DNA from: Verrucomicrobiota bacterium
Lineage (GTDB): Bacteria > Verrucomicrobiota > Verrucomicrobiia > Limisphaerales > SXQI01
Assembly: GCA_008933045.1 (NCBI GenBank)
Contig: WBXJ01000121.1
Location: forward strand, 1 to 9,047
Direction of reading: 5' to 3'
Length of the DNA: 9,047 bases
Positions 1 through 7,394 of this stretch are shown piece after piece. Both the position numbers and the translations under genes were made by a program. The stretch's first letter is position 1; each line of letters begins with the position of its first letter. Below the pieces are notes generated by a model. That model was not told where the DNA came from. It ran no database searches and was given only the letters and a program-made list of their open reading frames with translations.

Positions 1-558
1 AGGCGCACTCTCGGTCGCAGGGATTGGAGTAATTTTGATGGTTTTTACCTTTTTCGGGCTTTTAGCCTTTTTCGGGGCAGGCGAATCATCCGTAGTTTTT
101 ATGACAGGTGCTCCGTAATCCAGCGAAACGACCTTCAGTTTGCCTTCCTTCGATTTGGCGAAAACACCCCTGATGGAATCGCCCACGGTGGCATTGCTAA
201 AAGTGGAAGGTTTGCCCCCCTTCGACATGCGACTCTCTGGCGTGATCGCGTAGGTGGTTGATTTTCCAGCCTTGGTCTCGATGGTTAAGGTGAGGTTTGC
301 CTTATCGACGGCCGTTAGTTTTCCAGAAAAAACATTGGCGGGTTTTTTGGGTTTTGGCTTGGCAACTTTCGTTGAAGTAACGGGCTCAGGAACCGTCAAG
401 GAGGGTGGAGTAATCACGGGTTCAGCCAGCACTGGAGGGAGAGCAGGATCGGGTGTGTTCACCTCCACGACGGGTAGGAGGGGATCACCAGTTTGAGCCT
501 GGGTCGCCGTAATCAAGCAGGAAACCAGTAAAATCAATTGAAGGATGGGTTTTGCCAT
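1..558 (-). CDS. Exported Pro/Lys-rich protein, N-terminal part (runs off the left edge)
   Basis: An unbroken minus-strand frame starts at ATG 558 and gives 186 codons with no stop before the window edge. Residues 1-21 form a signal peptide: Lys at 3, a hydrophobic core around residues 5-16, and an Ala-x-Ala-like site ending in TQA-Q at 21. A lipobox-like L-V-S-C at 11-14 means a lipoprotein is also possible. Residues 22-75 are rich in Pro and Val, ending in a Lys/Pro patch, and look like a disordered linker. Residues 76-148 look like a small beta-rich domain (pattern GKLTAVDKANLTLTIE, then TYAIT, then a VGD turn), reminiscent of DUF5666-type folds; this is a resemblance only. From 158 the chain turns basic, with PAPKKAK and SPKKVK. 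Function is unknown. It is divergent from the permease gene across a 141-base gap. There is no Shine-Dalgarno sequence before the ATG. Confidence 0.8.
   Translation of the reverse strand, partial: MAKPILQLILLVSCLITATQAQTGDPLLPVVEVNTPDPALPPVLAEPVITPPSLTVPEPVTSTKVAKPKPKKPANVFSGKLTAVDKANLTLTIETKAGKSTTYAITPESRMSKGGKPSTFSNATVGDSIRGVFAKSKEGKLKVVSLDYGAPVIKTTDDSPAPKKAKSPKKVKTIKITPIPATESAP
48..76. repeat. Short direct repeat coding for the Lys-Pro motifs
   Basis: The 11-mer cctttttcggg occurs at 48-58 and again at 66-76, an offset of 18 bases or six codons. On the minus strand the two copies encode the PAPKKAK and SPKKVK motifs of the exported protein. The in-frame period suggests a small internal duplication of the basic segment. 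Confidence 0.6.
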
Positions 559-699
559 AAAATCTAATTATTTTCGATCCGTGCGACCCTACCACCCCAT
601 AGGACGTCAGGCAATCGCGGATTTTCAAAACTCTATGCACTTTCAAGGTTCGGGCGCACTGCTTGCCTTGTTTCGCTTGGATCGTTAGTTTCATGACTC

Positions 700-1818
700 G
701 TGCGTTTGTTGGATCGTTATTTGTTACGGGAGTTGTTAGTGCCTTTGGTTTACACCTTGGGAGGGTTCCTTTTATTCTGGGTGGTTTTTGAGATTTTCGG
801 CCAACTTTCTGTGTTGCAGGCAAGGAATCTTAGTCTTGAAGAGGTTACTCTTTATTACATCGTTCGAGTTCCCGAACTGCTGCTGACAGTCTTGCCGATC
901 TCCCTGCTCCTCGCTCTGTTGTATGCCCTGACGAATCATGCCCGCCACCATGAACTGACGGCTATGCGTGCCGCTGGAGTGGGAATTTGGCGCATCTGTC
1001 TGCCTTACCTCATCCTCGGTCTGGTTTTCAGTGGTGCGTTATTTGTGTTAGGTGAATTCTTTGTGCCGCAAAGCTTGGAACGGAGTGAGGAGATATTGAA
1101 TCAACACAGTCCCGAGGCCTTAGCAAAGCGCAATATCCGCCAAAATGTATACTTTCGAAACGCCCGTGATCATCGGATCTGGGGTATCGGTTCTTACAAT
1201 CTTGAATCCTCTGAAATGTTGGGGGTGAATATTGAATGGACGATTGATTCGGGGATTGTTCGTCGCCTGATCGCCCGTCGCGCATTGTATACTAATGAAC
1301 AATGGATGTTTTTTGATTTGCAGCAGTTCACCTACGAAGCGGGGTTGGATTTGGAGAAAGCGACACGTCCCACGCGCACCAATCAATTAACTTTGCCTGA
1401 GTTCACTGAAACCCCACGCGATATTGGTGTCATCTTGAAGTTTAATAGCCTGAATGGAATTAGTGCCGCCAAGAAAGCGCATCTCACACTCGATGAAATT
1501 CAGTATCTGCGTTTGCATCTACAACTGAACACCAAGGATACAGCGATCCTTGAAACTCAGTGGCACGCAAGACTTGCTCAGCCGTGGACGTGCTTGGTGG
1601 TAGTGCTGGTGACCGTTCCATTCGGTGCGGCCTCCGGGCGGCGCAATGTGTTCGTGGGGGTAGCTGCGAGCATTTTCATTTGCTTCGCCTATTTCATCAT
1701 CATGCGCTTCTCGTTGGCACTTGGGACGGGTGGTTATTTGTCACCGGTGTTGGCGGGTTGGTTGCCTAATCTTATCTTTGGTGGAACTGGATTATGTCTC
1801 ACGCAGTTGACTCGGTAA
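700..1818 (+). CDS. LptF/LptG (YjgP/YjgQ) family lipopolysaccharide-export permease
   Basis: This is an inner-membrane subunit of the type that, with LptB2, extracts lipopolysaccharide from the inner membrane and passes it to the LptC/LptA bridge. The 372-residue length is normal for the family. Six membrane segments are visible at about 12-34, 54-78, 98-122, 294-312, 316-341 and 346-367. Between the third and fourth lies a polar region of about 170 residues, as expected for the periplasmic beta-jellyroll. The HHELTAMRAAGV segment at 83-94 fits the cytoplasmic coupling helix that contacts LptB. The start is a GTG at 700: an in-frame TGA at 694-696 rules out anything further upstream, and the N-terminus (RLLDRYLLREL) is typical. 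No Shine-Dalgarno sequence is seen. LptF and LptG cannot be told apart here, and no second permease, LptB or LptC is in the window. The 3' end overlaps the kinase gene by 25 bases. Confidence 0.9.
   Translation: MRLLDRYLLRELLVPLVYTLGGFLLFWVVFEIFGQLSVLQARNLSLEEVTLYYIVRVPELLLTVLPISLLLALLYALTNHARHHELTAMRAAGVGIWRICLPYLILGLVFSGALFVLGEFFVPQSLERSEEILNQHSPEALAKRNIRQNVYFRNARDHRIWGIGSYNLESSEMLGVNIEWTIDSGIVRRLIARRALYTNEQWMFFDLQQFTYEAGLDLEKATRPTRTNQLTLPEFTETPRDIGVILKFNSLNGISAAKKAHLTLDEIQYLRLHLQLNTKDTAILETQWHARLAQPWTCLVVVLVTVPFGAASGRRNVFVGVAASIFICFAYFIIMRFSLALGTGGYLSPVLAGWLPNLIFGGTGLCLTQLTR
1780..1785 (+). promoter_or_regulatory. Ribosome binding site of the histidine kinase, inside the permease gene
   Basis: GGTGGA lies 8 bases before ATG 1794 and matches 5 of 6 bases of GGAGGA. 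It supports the ATG upstream of the G-tract as the real start, and so places the tract inside the coding sequence. Translation is probably coupled to the overlapping permease gene. Confidence 0.5.
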
Positions 1819-3593
1819 ACGGGGGGGGGGAGCCATTGCTCGCCAATGCGTTGCAGGACTTGCAAGCCCGTTACGACCGGTTGCAATTGCTTTATCAGGT
1901 GAGTGATGTCATTCACTCGACTCTCGAACCTCAACAAGTATTGGTTTTGATCATGAGCGAGGCTGTTCGGATCATGCGAGCCTCCAGCGGGTCGGTTGTC
2001 TTGGTGAATCCCAACAATAACTTTCTTGAGATTCAGGCGTCGCATGGTCTGCCGATTACAGGTGAAGCACTGCAACTCAAACTCGGCGAAGGCATCACGG
2101 GTTGGGTAGCGCGAAAGGGAAAATCCGCACGGGTGGGGGATGTGCGACAGGATCCCCGCTATATTGCTGCGAAGCAAAATGTCCTCTCCGAACTCGCGGT
2201 GCCCCTCGAAATCGATGGCGAAGTGCGTGGGGTTGTCAACGTTGATTCGGAACGCCTCAATGCGTTCACTGAGGAGGATGAGCAACTGCTCAAGGAGCTA
2301 GCAACACAGGCGGCTCGAGTGATTAAGAATACGTGGCTCTATGAGCAAAATCGCCGTAAGGCACGTTTGTTCGAATCTCTATTCAGTGTGGGTCAAATTA
2401 TTAATTCCGCACTGAATCTTGATGATGCGTTGCTGGTGATTACCCGCGAAGCCTGCGAGTTAATGGAGGCTAAAATGTGCTCGCTCTTGATGTTGGACGA
2501 CTCTCGCGAGTGGCTTGATCTTCGAGCCAATTACGGAGCTGGCGTGGCGTATCTGACCAAGCCGAGGCTTAGCTTGTCGGATAGCCTGCTGGGCACTGTG
2601 GTGCGTCGAAAAAAACCACTCCAAGTTCAAAATGTCCAGATTTCTTCCCACTATCAAAACGTGGAGATTGCTCGGCAGGAGGGGTTAGTTTCGCTCCTCA
2701 GTGTCCCGTTAATCTATCGAGGTAATGCCATTGGAACTCTCAGCGTTTACACTTCTGTTCCCCATATTTTTTCCAATGAGGAAGTTCGCATTCTTTCCGC
2801 CTTGGCTGAAATGTCCGGCATCGCGATCGAAAAGGCCCGGCTTTACGAACGTTTAGTGGATGTGGAAGAGGAGATTCGCCAAAACGAAAAGCTTTCTGCC
2901 ATCGGTTTGCTCGCCGCTGAGGTAGCCCACGAAATTCGCAATCCGCTCACGGTAATGAAGATGCTTTATCATTCCCTGAATTTGAGTTTTGATCCTTCCG
3001 ATCCTCGCGCCCGTGATGCTCAGATCATGGGTGAAAAAATGGACCTGCTCAATCGGATCGTGGAACAAGTGCTCGATTTCGCCAGAACCACCGAGCCTCG
3101 ATTTCAGCTCACAGATGTGAATCGGGTGTTAGATGATCTGGGGCTGTTGATCCGTCACAAGCTGACCAATCAAAACATTCGTTGGGTTAAAAAACTGGAC
3201 CCTGAGTTGCCTAAAATCATGGCCGACCCAACACAACTTGAGCAGGTTTTTTTGAACCTCACCTTGAATGCTGTCGAGGCGATGCCTGATGGCGGCGAAC
3301 TCGTGATTCTGACCCGAACAATCAAGTCTCCAGGCGGGCCTCAAATTGCAATTCAGTTTAAAGATACTGGGGATGGAATGGCTGAGGAACAATGTGCCCA
3401 CGTATTTTCTTCGCTGCTGCGCACAACTCGTCGCAAGGGGACGGGGCTAGGGCTTGCCATTGTTGCCAAAATTATCGAAGCGCATCACGGACGGATTAGG
3501 GTTCGGTCGAAGGTTGGAAAGGGAACCGTCTTTACAGTCGCACTTCCTAGCGTGGAGCAGGGAGCCTCAGCCCAGGCAAAAATTCACAGCTAA
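1794..3593 (+). CDS. Soluble GAF-GAF sensor histidine kinase
   Basis: A 599-residue two-component kinase that should autophosphorylate on His and pass phosphate to a response regulator, none of which is encoded in the window. Two GAF sensor domains lie at about 45-178 and 207-348. A short coiled linker leads to the HisKA domain at about 365-430, with phosphoacceptor H379 in AAEVAHEIRNPL. The HATPase_c domain follows: N-box around N488/N492, G1 box D524-T-G-D-G, G2 box G549-T-G-L-G-L. No membrane segment is seen, so it should be cytoplasmic; the ligand is unknown. The F-box (537-546) is divergent, with Ser-Ser-Leu-Leu where Glu-Pro-Phe-Phe is common. ATG 1794 is preferred because of the GGTGGA upstream; in-frame TTG at 1836 and 1851 and GTG at 1899 are alternatives past the G-tract. 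A single-gene overlap with the permease suggests one transcript. Confidence 0.93.
   Translation: MSHAVDSVNGGGEPLLANALQDLQARYDRLQLLYQVSDVIHSTLEPQQVLVLIMSEAVRIMRASSGSVVLVNPNNNFLEIQASHGLPITGEALQLKLGEGITGWVARKGKSARVGDVRQDPRYIAAKQNVLSELAVPLEIDGEVRGVVNVDSERLNAFTEEDEQLLKELATQAARVIKNTWLYEQNRRKARLFESLFSVGQIINSALNLDDALLVITREACELMEAKMCSLLMLDDSREWLDLRANYGAGVAYLTKPRLSLSDSLLGTVVRRKKPLQVQNVQISSHYQNVEIARQEGLVSLLSVPLIYRGNAIGTLSVYTSVPHIFSNEEVRILSALAEMSGIAIEKARLYERLVDVEEEIRQNEKLSAIGLLAAEVAHEIRNPLTVMKMLYHSLNLSFDPSDPRARDAQIMGEKMDLLNRIVEQVLDFARTTEPRFQLTDVNRVLDDLGLLIRHKLTNQNIRWVKKLDPELPKIMADPTQLEQVFLNLTLNAVEAMPDGGELVILTRTIKSPGGPQIAIQFKDTGDGMAEEQCAHVFSSLLRTTRRKGTGLGLAIVAKIIEAHHGRIRVRSKVGKGTVFTVALPSVEQGASAQAKIHS
1821..1830 (+). 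repeat. Ten-G homopolymer in the kinase N-terminus
   Basis: Ten consecutive G encode Gly10-Gly12 and the first base of Glu13, just after the permease stop at 1816-1818. Reading through by hand, loss of one G leads to a TGA at 1900-1902 and gain of one G to a TGA at 1904-1906, so either slip ends the protein at about 35-38 residues. Such tracts are known substrates for slipped-strand mispairing, and also for sequencing error. Confidence 0.9.
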
Positions 3594-3668
3594 AACTTTT
3601 TTTCACGCCTCCTCACCGAATCCGAGTTTGCATGACCGTGGTGTCGAGGCTATCTTCAGAGGATTATT

Positions 3669-3683
3669 CCGCTAAACCAGCGG
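3669..3683 (+). other. Small stem-loop just before rseP
   Basis: CCGCT at 3669-3673 pairs perfectly with AGCGG at 3679-3683 around the loop AAACC, ending 7 bases before the rseP ATG. It is followed by no T-run, so it is not an intrinsic terminator. An AGAGGA at 3658-3663 lies on its 5' side, too far from the ATG unless the stem folds and shortens the gap. This is the only structure noticed in the 97-base space between kinase and rseP. A stem of this size can arise by chance. Confidence 0.35.
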
Positions 3684-3690
3684 TCGTATC

Positions 3691-5070
3691 ATGAGTATTT
3701 TGTCGCTTTTGTATGTTGTTGGCACCGTCCTTTTACTGTTCGGTGCTGCGATTTTTGTCCACGAGTACGGTCATTTTTGGATGGCTCGTAGGCGTGGCAT
3801 GAAGGTTGAGGCCTTCGCCATCGGGTTTGGCCCTAAGATTTTTGGATGGACCCGAGATGGAGTCGAATACTCGTGGCGACTCATTCCCGCTGGAGGTTTT
3901 GTCAAACTACCTCAGATGGTGACTTCTGAAGCATTGGAAGGAAAACATGCAGCAGAGCCGTTGCCTGAAATTACACCGTTAACCAAAATTCTCGTTTCGG
4001 TGGCAGGCCCCTTCATGAATGTGGTTTTTGCATTCGTCATCGCCACGGTTATTTATTTCACGGGTCTACCTATTCTTGTTAACCCCCCCATTATCGGGTT
4101 TGTTGAGCCGAATTCAACCGAAGCCAAACTGGGTATTCTTGAGGGAGACCGAATTGTCGAAGTCGATGGCCGACCCATTCGCGGTTGGATGGAGGTGCAG
4201 GAGGCCACAGGACTCGCCCGTACGAACATGTTGCCAGTGGTGATTGAACGCAACGGCCAACGTAATACCTACAACCTCGAAGCCAAGGTGAACAGCACCT
4301 TTGGCTTTAAGCTCCTTAACTTAGAACCTCGGGATCATCCGGTTGTGGGTGGAGTTAAGAGCGGAAGTGCAGCCGAAGAGGCGAAGCTTCAGGAGAAAGA
4401 TTTGATCATTGGCTTCGCGGGTGTGCCTATCGTGAATAAAGAACAGTTGATCAAACTCATCCGTTCACGCGGCGGTCAGGTCAGCGTAATCGAGGTGAAA
4501 CGGGGCGATCAAAAACTCAAGATCAACATCACCCCTCGTCAAGATCCGACGACGAAGGATGGAATCATCGGAGTCGCCTTAACTTCTGATCTTGCGGAGC
4601 TTTATCAGGTGCAGAAACCTGGGCCGCTGCCTTGGGATCAGGTCAGCGAAGTAATTTCCAAAACGATCAAGACCTTTAGTGCTCTCTATCACCATGAACA
4701 AACCGGCGTGGGAGCAAAAGATCTCAGTGGGCCTGTCGGAATTTTTGCCATGCTCGCGAAATGGGTGAATACGGATTATCGGTTGGCATTAAGTTTTCTG
4801 GTGCTGCTGAATATCAATCTAGCTGTGATCAACATGCTCCCGCTGCCGGTGCTTGATGGTGGCCACATCACGATGTCTTTGTTCGAAGCCATCACCCGCC
4901 GCCGCCTAAGTGTGCGATTTCAAGAATACGCGACCACCATATTTGCAGTTCTGTTAATTTCATTCATGGTTTACGTGACCTTTTACGATATCAAGCGACT
5001 GCCTTTGTTTAAGGCGTTTATTACGCAAGAAACTCATATCGAACCCTCCGGCACTTCCACAAATCGGTAA
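3691..5070 (+). CDS. rseP: RseP-type site-2 intramembrane zinc metalloprotease
   Basis: A 459-residue inner-membrane protease of the RseP/RasP family (E. coli RseP has 450), which cuts single-span membrane substrates such as anti-sigma factors after a first cleavage, and clears remnant signal peptides. The zinc site is visible: H24-E-Y-G-H28 in the first membrane segment (about 5-28), and the third ligand D389 in LPLPVLDGGH (383-392) near the C-terminus. The conserved GPFMN (106-110) starts the second membrane segment. Two PDZ domains follow at about 130-200 and 205-283, then a family SGPVGI motif at 346-351 and membrane segments at about 365-383 and 412-432. All catalytic residues are present. 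It starts 97 bases after the kinase and ends 5 bases before ispG. The common partner dxr is not next to it here. Its substrate cannot be told from the window. Confidence 0.95.
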   Translation: MSILSLLYVVGTVLLLFGAAIFVHEYGHFWMARRRGMKVEAFAIGFGPKIFGWTRDGVEYSWRLIPAGGFVKLPQMVTSEALEGKHAAEPLPEITPLTKILVSVAGPFMNVVFAFVIATVIYFTGLPILVNPPIIGFVEPNSTEAKLGILEGDRIVEVDGRPIRGWMEVQEATGLARTNMLPVVIERNGQRNTYNLEAKVNSTFGFKLLNLEPRDHPVVGGVKSGSAAEEAKLQEKDLIIGFAGVPIVNKEQLIKLIRSRGGQVSVIEVKRGDQKLKINITPRQDPTTKDGIIGVALTSDLAELYQVQKPGPLPWDQVSEVISKTIKTFSALYHHEQTGVGAKDLSGPVGIFAMLAKWVNTDYRLALSFLVLLNINLAVINMLPLPVLDGGHITMSLFEAITRRRLSVRFQEYATTIFAVLLISFMVYVTFYDIKRLPLFKAFITQETHIEPSGTSTNR

Positions 5071-5075
5071 TTTTA

Positions 5076-6842
5076 ATGCAGCACGCACGTTCGGCATATT
5101 CCTATCAACGTCGCTGCGCCCGCGAGGTCATCGTCGGTGACCTCACCCAAGGCGGAGTTGTGATCGGCGGACAGCATCCCGTGGTCAAACAATCCATGAT
5201 CACTTGTGATACCATGGATACTGCAGCCTGTGTGCAGCAGACCTTGGAGCTAGTTGAGGTCGGTTGCCAAATTGTTCGCATCACGGCCCCGACGGTTAAG
5301 GATGCGGCGAATCTCGAAAACATCGTCCGTGAACTGCGCCGCCTCGGGTGTCACGTGCCAATTGTCGCCGATATTCATTTCAAGCCAGAAGCCGCTTTGG
5401 AGGCGGTGAAGTGGGTTGAAAAAATTCGAATCAACCCCGGGAACTATGCGGATTCTAAAAAATTTGCCGTTAAAGATTACAACGACGAGCAATATGCCGC
5501 TGAGCTTTTTCGTATCGAGCAAAAATTTACTCCACTCGTTCTCGAATGCAAACGCCTTGGCAGGGCTTTGAGGATCGGCACCAACCATGGTTCCTTAAGC
5601 GACCGCATCATGAATCGCTTCGGTGACAGCCCGTTGGGAATGGTTGAGAGTGCCTTGGAGTTCGCTCGGATCGCTCAGAAGCATGAGTTCAACAACATCG
5701 TTTTTTCGATGAAGTCGAGCAATCCGAAAGTGATGATCGAGTGTTATCGGTTGCTAGTTGCACGCCTGAATGACCTTGGATCCGGCTGGAATTATCCGCT
5801 TCATCTTGGCGTGACGGAGGCAGGTGAAGGTGAAGATGGGCGAATCAAGAGTGCGATTGGGATAGGGTCACTACTTTGCGACGGAGTTGGTGAAACGATC
5901 CGCGTTTCTCTCACCGAAGATTCACCTCGCGAGATCTCGGTGTGCAACGAATTGCTGACCCAAATTCCCCTTTTGACCCATCGCACCGAAGATGTGCAGG
6001 AGTTGGCACTTTCCTATGATCCGTTCAATTATACCCGTCGAGACACGCCGGAGATTCGGTTGACGGATGGTGTTAATTGCGGTGGCGAGCAGACCATCCG
6101 TGTCGTCGTCACCCAAGCCACATGGGACATAGTCGCACCACGAATCCGCCCCAAGGACGATGTTCGACCCGAGGCAGTCTACGAGGATCTCAACATCTAC
6201 GAGATCGATCCAGAGAGCGATTTTACGCTGAATTGCGGTAACCAACTCGTCACTGTAAAAGATGAGACTCGGCTCCCTGCGATCGCGGCCTTTCGGTTGT
6301 TAGCTGCGAAGCTGAATCGCCTAGGGTTGACGAACCCGATTTTGCTTAAGGACACACTGACCCTGACCACTTCACCCTTGCAGCCAGAAGTTGCGTTGCT
6401 CCGTGCTGCGGTCGTGCTAGGCACTTTACTCGCCGACGGAATTGGAGATGCCATCCTTGTCCGAGGTGAACAGGGCGCAGGTCAGTCGCTACGATTGGCA
6501 TTCAATATTTTGCAGGCGGCCGGTTGCCGTTCCTTTAAGACGGATTACGTGGCATGTCCCTCCTGTGGTCGAACTTTATTCAATCTCCAAACCGTGACTG
6601 CGCGGATCAAAGAGCGCACGCAGCATCTCAAGGGCGTGAAGATTGCCATCATGGGCTGTATCGTCAACGGGCCCGGTGAGATGGCTGATGCCGACTTTGG
6701 TTACGTCGGTGGGGCACCCAATAAAATCAACCTTTACGTCGGGAAAAAACCGGTAAAATTCAACATTCCAGAAGCGGATGCTGTCGATCAGTTAGTTGCT
6801 TTAATTCGTGAACACGGTAAATGGGTCGAGGCGGAGGTTTGA
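5076..6842 (+). CDS. ispG: 4-hydroxy-3-methylbut-2-enyl diphosphate synthase, long form (IspG/GcpE)
   Basis: This cytosolic iron-sulfur enzyme of the MEP pathway reductively opens 2-C-methyl-D-erythritol 2,4-cyclodiphosphate to HMBPP, the precursor of IPP and DMAPP. The N-terminal TIM barrel (about 17-290) shows VVKQSM, VADIHF (97-102) and the KIRINPGNYAD signature (116-126). The C-terminal domain carries the [4Fe-4S] ligands C494 and C497 (CPSCGRT), C528 (GCIVNGPGE) and E535. At 588 residues it is far longer than the usual bacterial form of about 360-420. The extra residues, roughly 300-440, form the insertion of the long form known from plants, Chlamydiae and related groups. ATG 5076 lies 5 bases after the rseP stop, so the two are surely co-transcribed. 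No Shine-Dalgarno sequence is visible before the ATG. Confidence 0.96.
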   Translation: MQHARSAYSYQRRCAREVIVGDLTQGGVVIGGQHPVVKQSMITCDTMDTAACVQQTLELVEVGCQIVRITAPTVKDAANLENIVRELRRLGCHVPIVADIHFKPEAALEAVKWVEKIRINPGNYADSKKFAVKDYNDEQYAAELFRIEQKFTPLVLECKRLGRALRIGTNHGSLSDRIMNRFGDSPLGMVESALEFARIAQKHEFNNIVFSMKSSNPKVMIECYRLLVARLNDLGSGWNYPLHLGVTEAGEGEDGRIKSAIGIGSLLCDGVGETIRVSLTEDSPREISVCNELLTQIPLLTHRTEDVQELALSYDPFNYTRRDTPEIRLTDGVNCGGEQTIRVVVTQATWDIVAPRIRPKDDVRPEAVYEDLNIYEIDPESDFTLNCGNQLVTVKDETRLPAIAAFRLLAAKLNRLGLTNPILLKDTLTLTTSPLQPEVALLRAAVVLGTLLADGIGDAILVRGEQGAGQSLRLAFNILQAAGCRSFKTDYVACPSCGRTLFNLQTVTARIKERTQHLKGVKIAIMGCIVNGPGEMADADFGYVGGAPNKINLYVGKKPVKFNIPEADAVDQLVALIREHGKWVEAEV

Positions 6843-6903
6843 TGCCATACCGGTGTGAAAAACAAACATCCTCAATCACCAAGCCAAACAACCGATCCAT
6901 CTG

Positions 6904-7374
6904 ATGGCGATCGTGCGAATTTTAATCGACGGTTATAGTTTGCTCCACGCTTGGCCAGACCTAGCTCGCGGTAAGCCGCGTTTTTCTGCAACCGCTCGTG
7001 ACGAGTTGATCCATGTTCTCACTCAATACCGTGATTTTATTCCGACACCAATCACGGTATTTTTTGATGGCGCAGGAGCTCATCCCAATACTCAAAAACC
7101 AATCGTGACTGAGGGCTTGGAGGTTATCTTTTCACAAGGCGGTCGTACTGCGGATGATTTAATCGAGCGGGTGGCTCATCTCTACCGTCCCTATGGGGAG
7201 GTGCTCGCAGTGACCAACGACATGGCTGAGCGCGATACGGTGACCAGTTTGGGTGGCGTTGTTTCTCGATGCGAATTCTTCATCCAAGAAGTTCTCAGCA
7301 CGCTCCACAACCAGTCGCAGCTTCTTAAAGGTCATAACCGTCGCGAAGCTGAACAGTTTAAGCGACCCCACTGA
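6904..7374 (+). CDS. YacP-like NYN-domain (PIN-fold) ribonuclease
   Basis: A 156-residue single-domain protein of the YacP/NYN family, whose B. subtilis member Rae1 cuts mRNA on the ribosome; other homologues have unknown targets. Acidic metal-binding positions expected of the fold can be seen: D9 in ILIDGYSLL, D55 in VFFDGAG, D84/D85 in ADDLIE and D106 in VTNDMAERD. Length is close to the family's usual 165-175. The tail from about 143 is basic and polar. The gene starts 61 bases after ispG with no Shine-Dalgarno sequence and no terminator between them, so read-through from ispG is likely. It ends 20 bases before the end of the convergent HIT gene. Whether it has Rae1-like ribosome activity is not shown by the sequence. 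Confidence 0.85.
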   Translation: MAIVRILIDGYSLLHAWPDLARGKPRFSATARDELIHVLTQYRDFIPTPITVFFDGAGAHPNTQKPIVTEGLEVIFSQGGRTADDLIERVAHLYRPYGEVLAVTNDMAERDTVTSLGGVVSRCEFFIQEVLSTLHNQSQLLKGHNRREAEQFKRPH

Positions 7375-7394
7375 CGAACAGGGGTGAGGGTGGA

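Noticed and set aside
254..496. Plus-strand frame of 80 codons at the left end
   Set aside because: It lies fully opposite the longer minus-strand frame that has a signal peptide and a sensible domain layout; its own peptide looks like antisense composition.
559..699. Promoters for the divergent left-edge gene and permease
   Set aside because: Only weak -35/-10 pairs (for example TTGCCT at 664-669 with TAGTTT after 17 bases) were found, too poor to annotate.
485..823. Minus-strand frame of 112 codons between the exported protein and the permease
   Set aside because: It overlaps the starts of two better supported genes, is rich in scattered Lys, Arg and Thr without a motif, and has no ribosome binding site.
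1734..2285. Minus-strand frame of 183 codons
   Set aside because: It lies antisense to the permease end and the first GAF domain of the kinase, both clear in the other strand; no family features.
3594..3610. T-run after the kinase stop as an intrinsic terminator
   Set aside because: No GC-rich stem directly precedes the T-run, so it does not fit an intrinsic terminator.
3454..3675. Plus-strand frame of 73 codons crossing the kinase end into the gap before rseP
   Set aside because: Mostly inside the kinase ATPase domain in another frame, with no motif; only its last third is in non-coding sequence.
5250..5588. Minus-strand frame of 112 codons
   Set aside because: Antisense shadow of the conserved IspG barrel.
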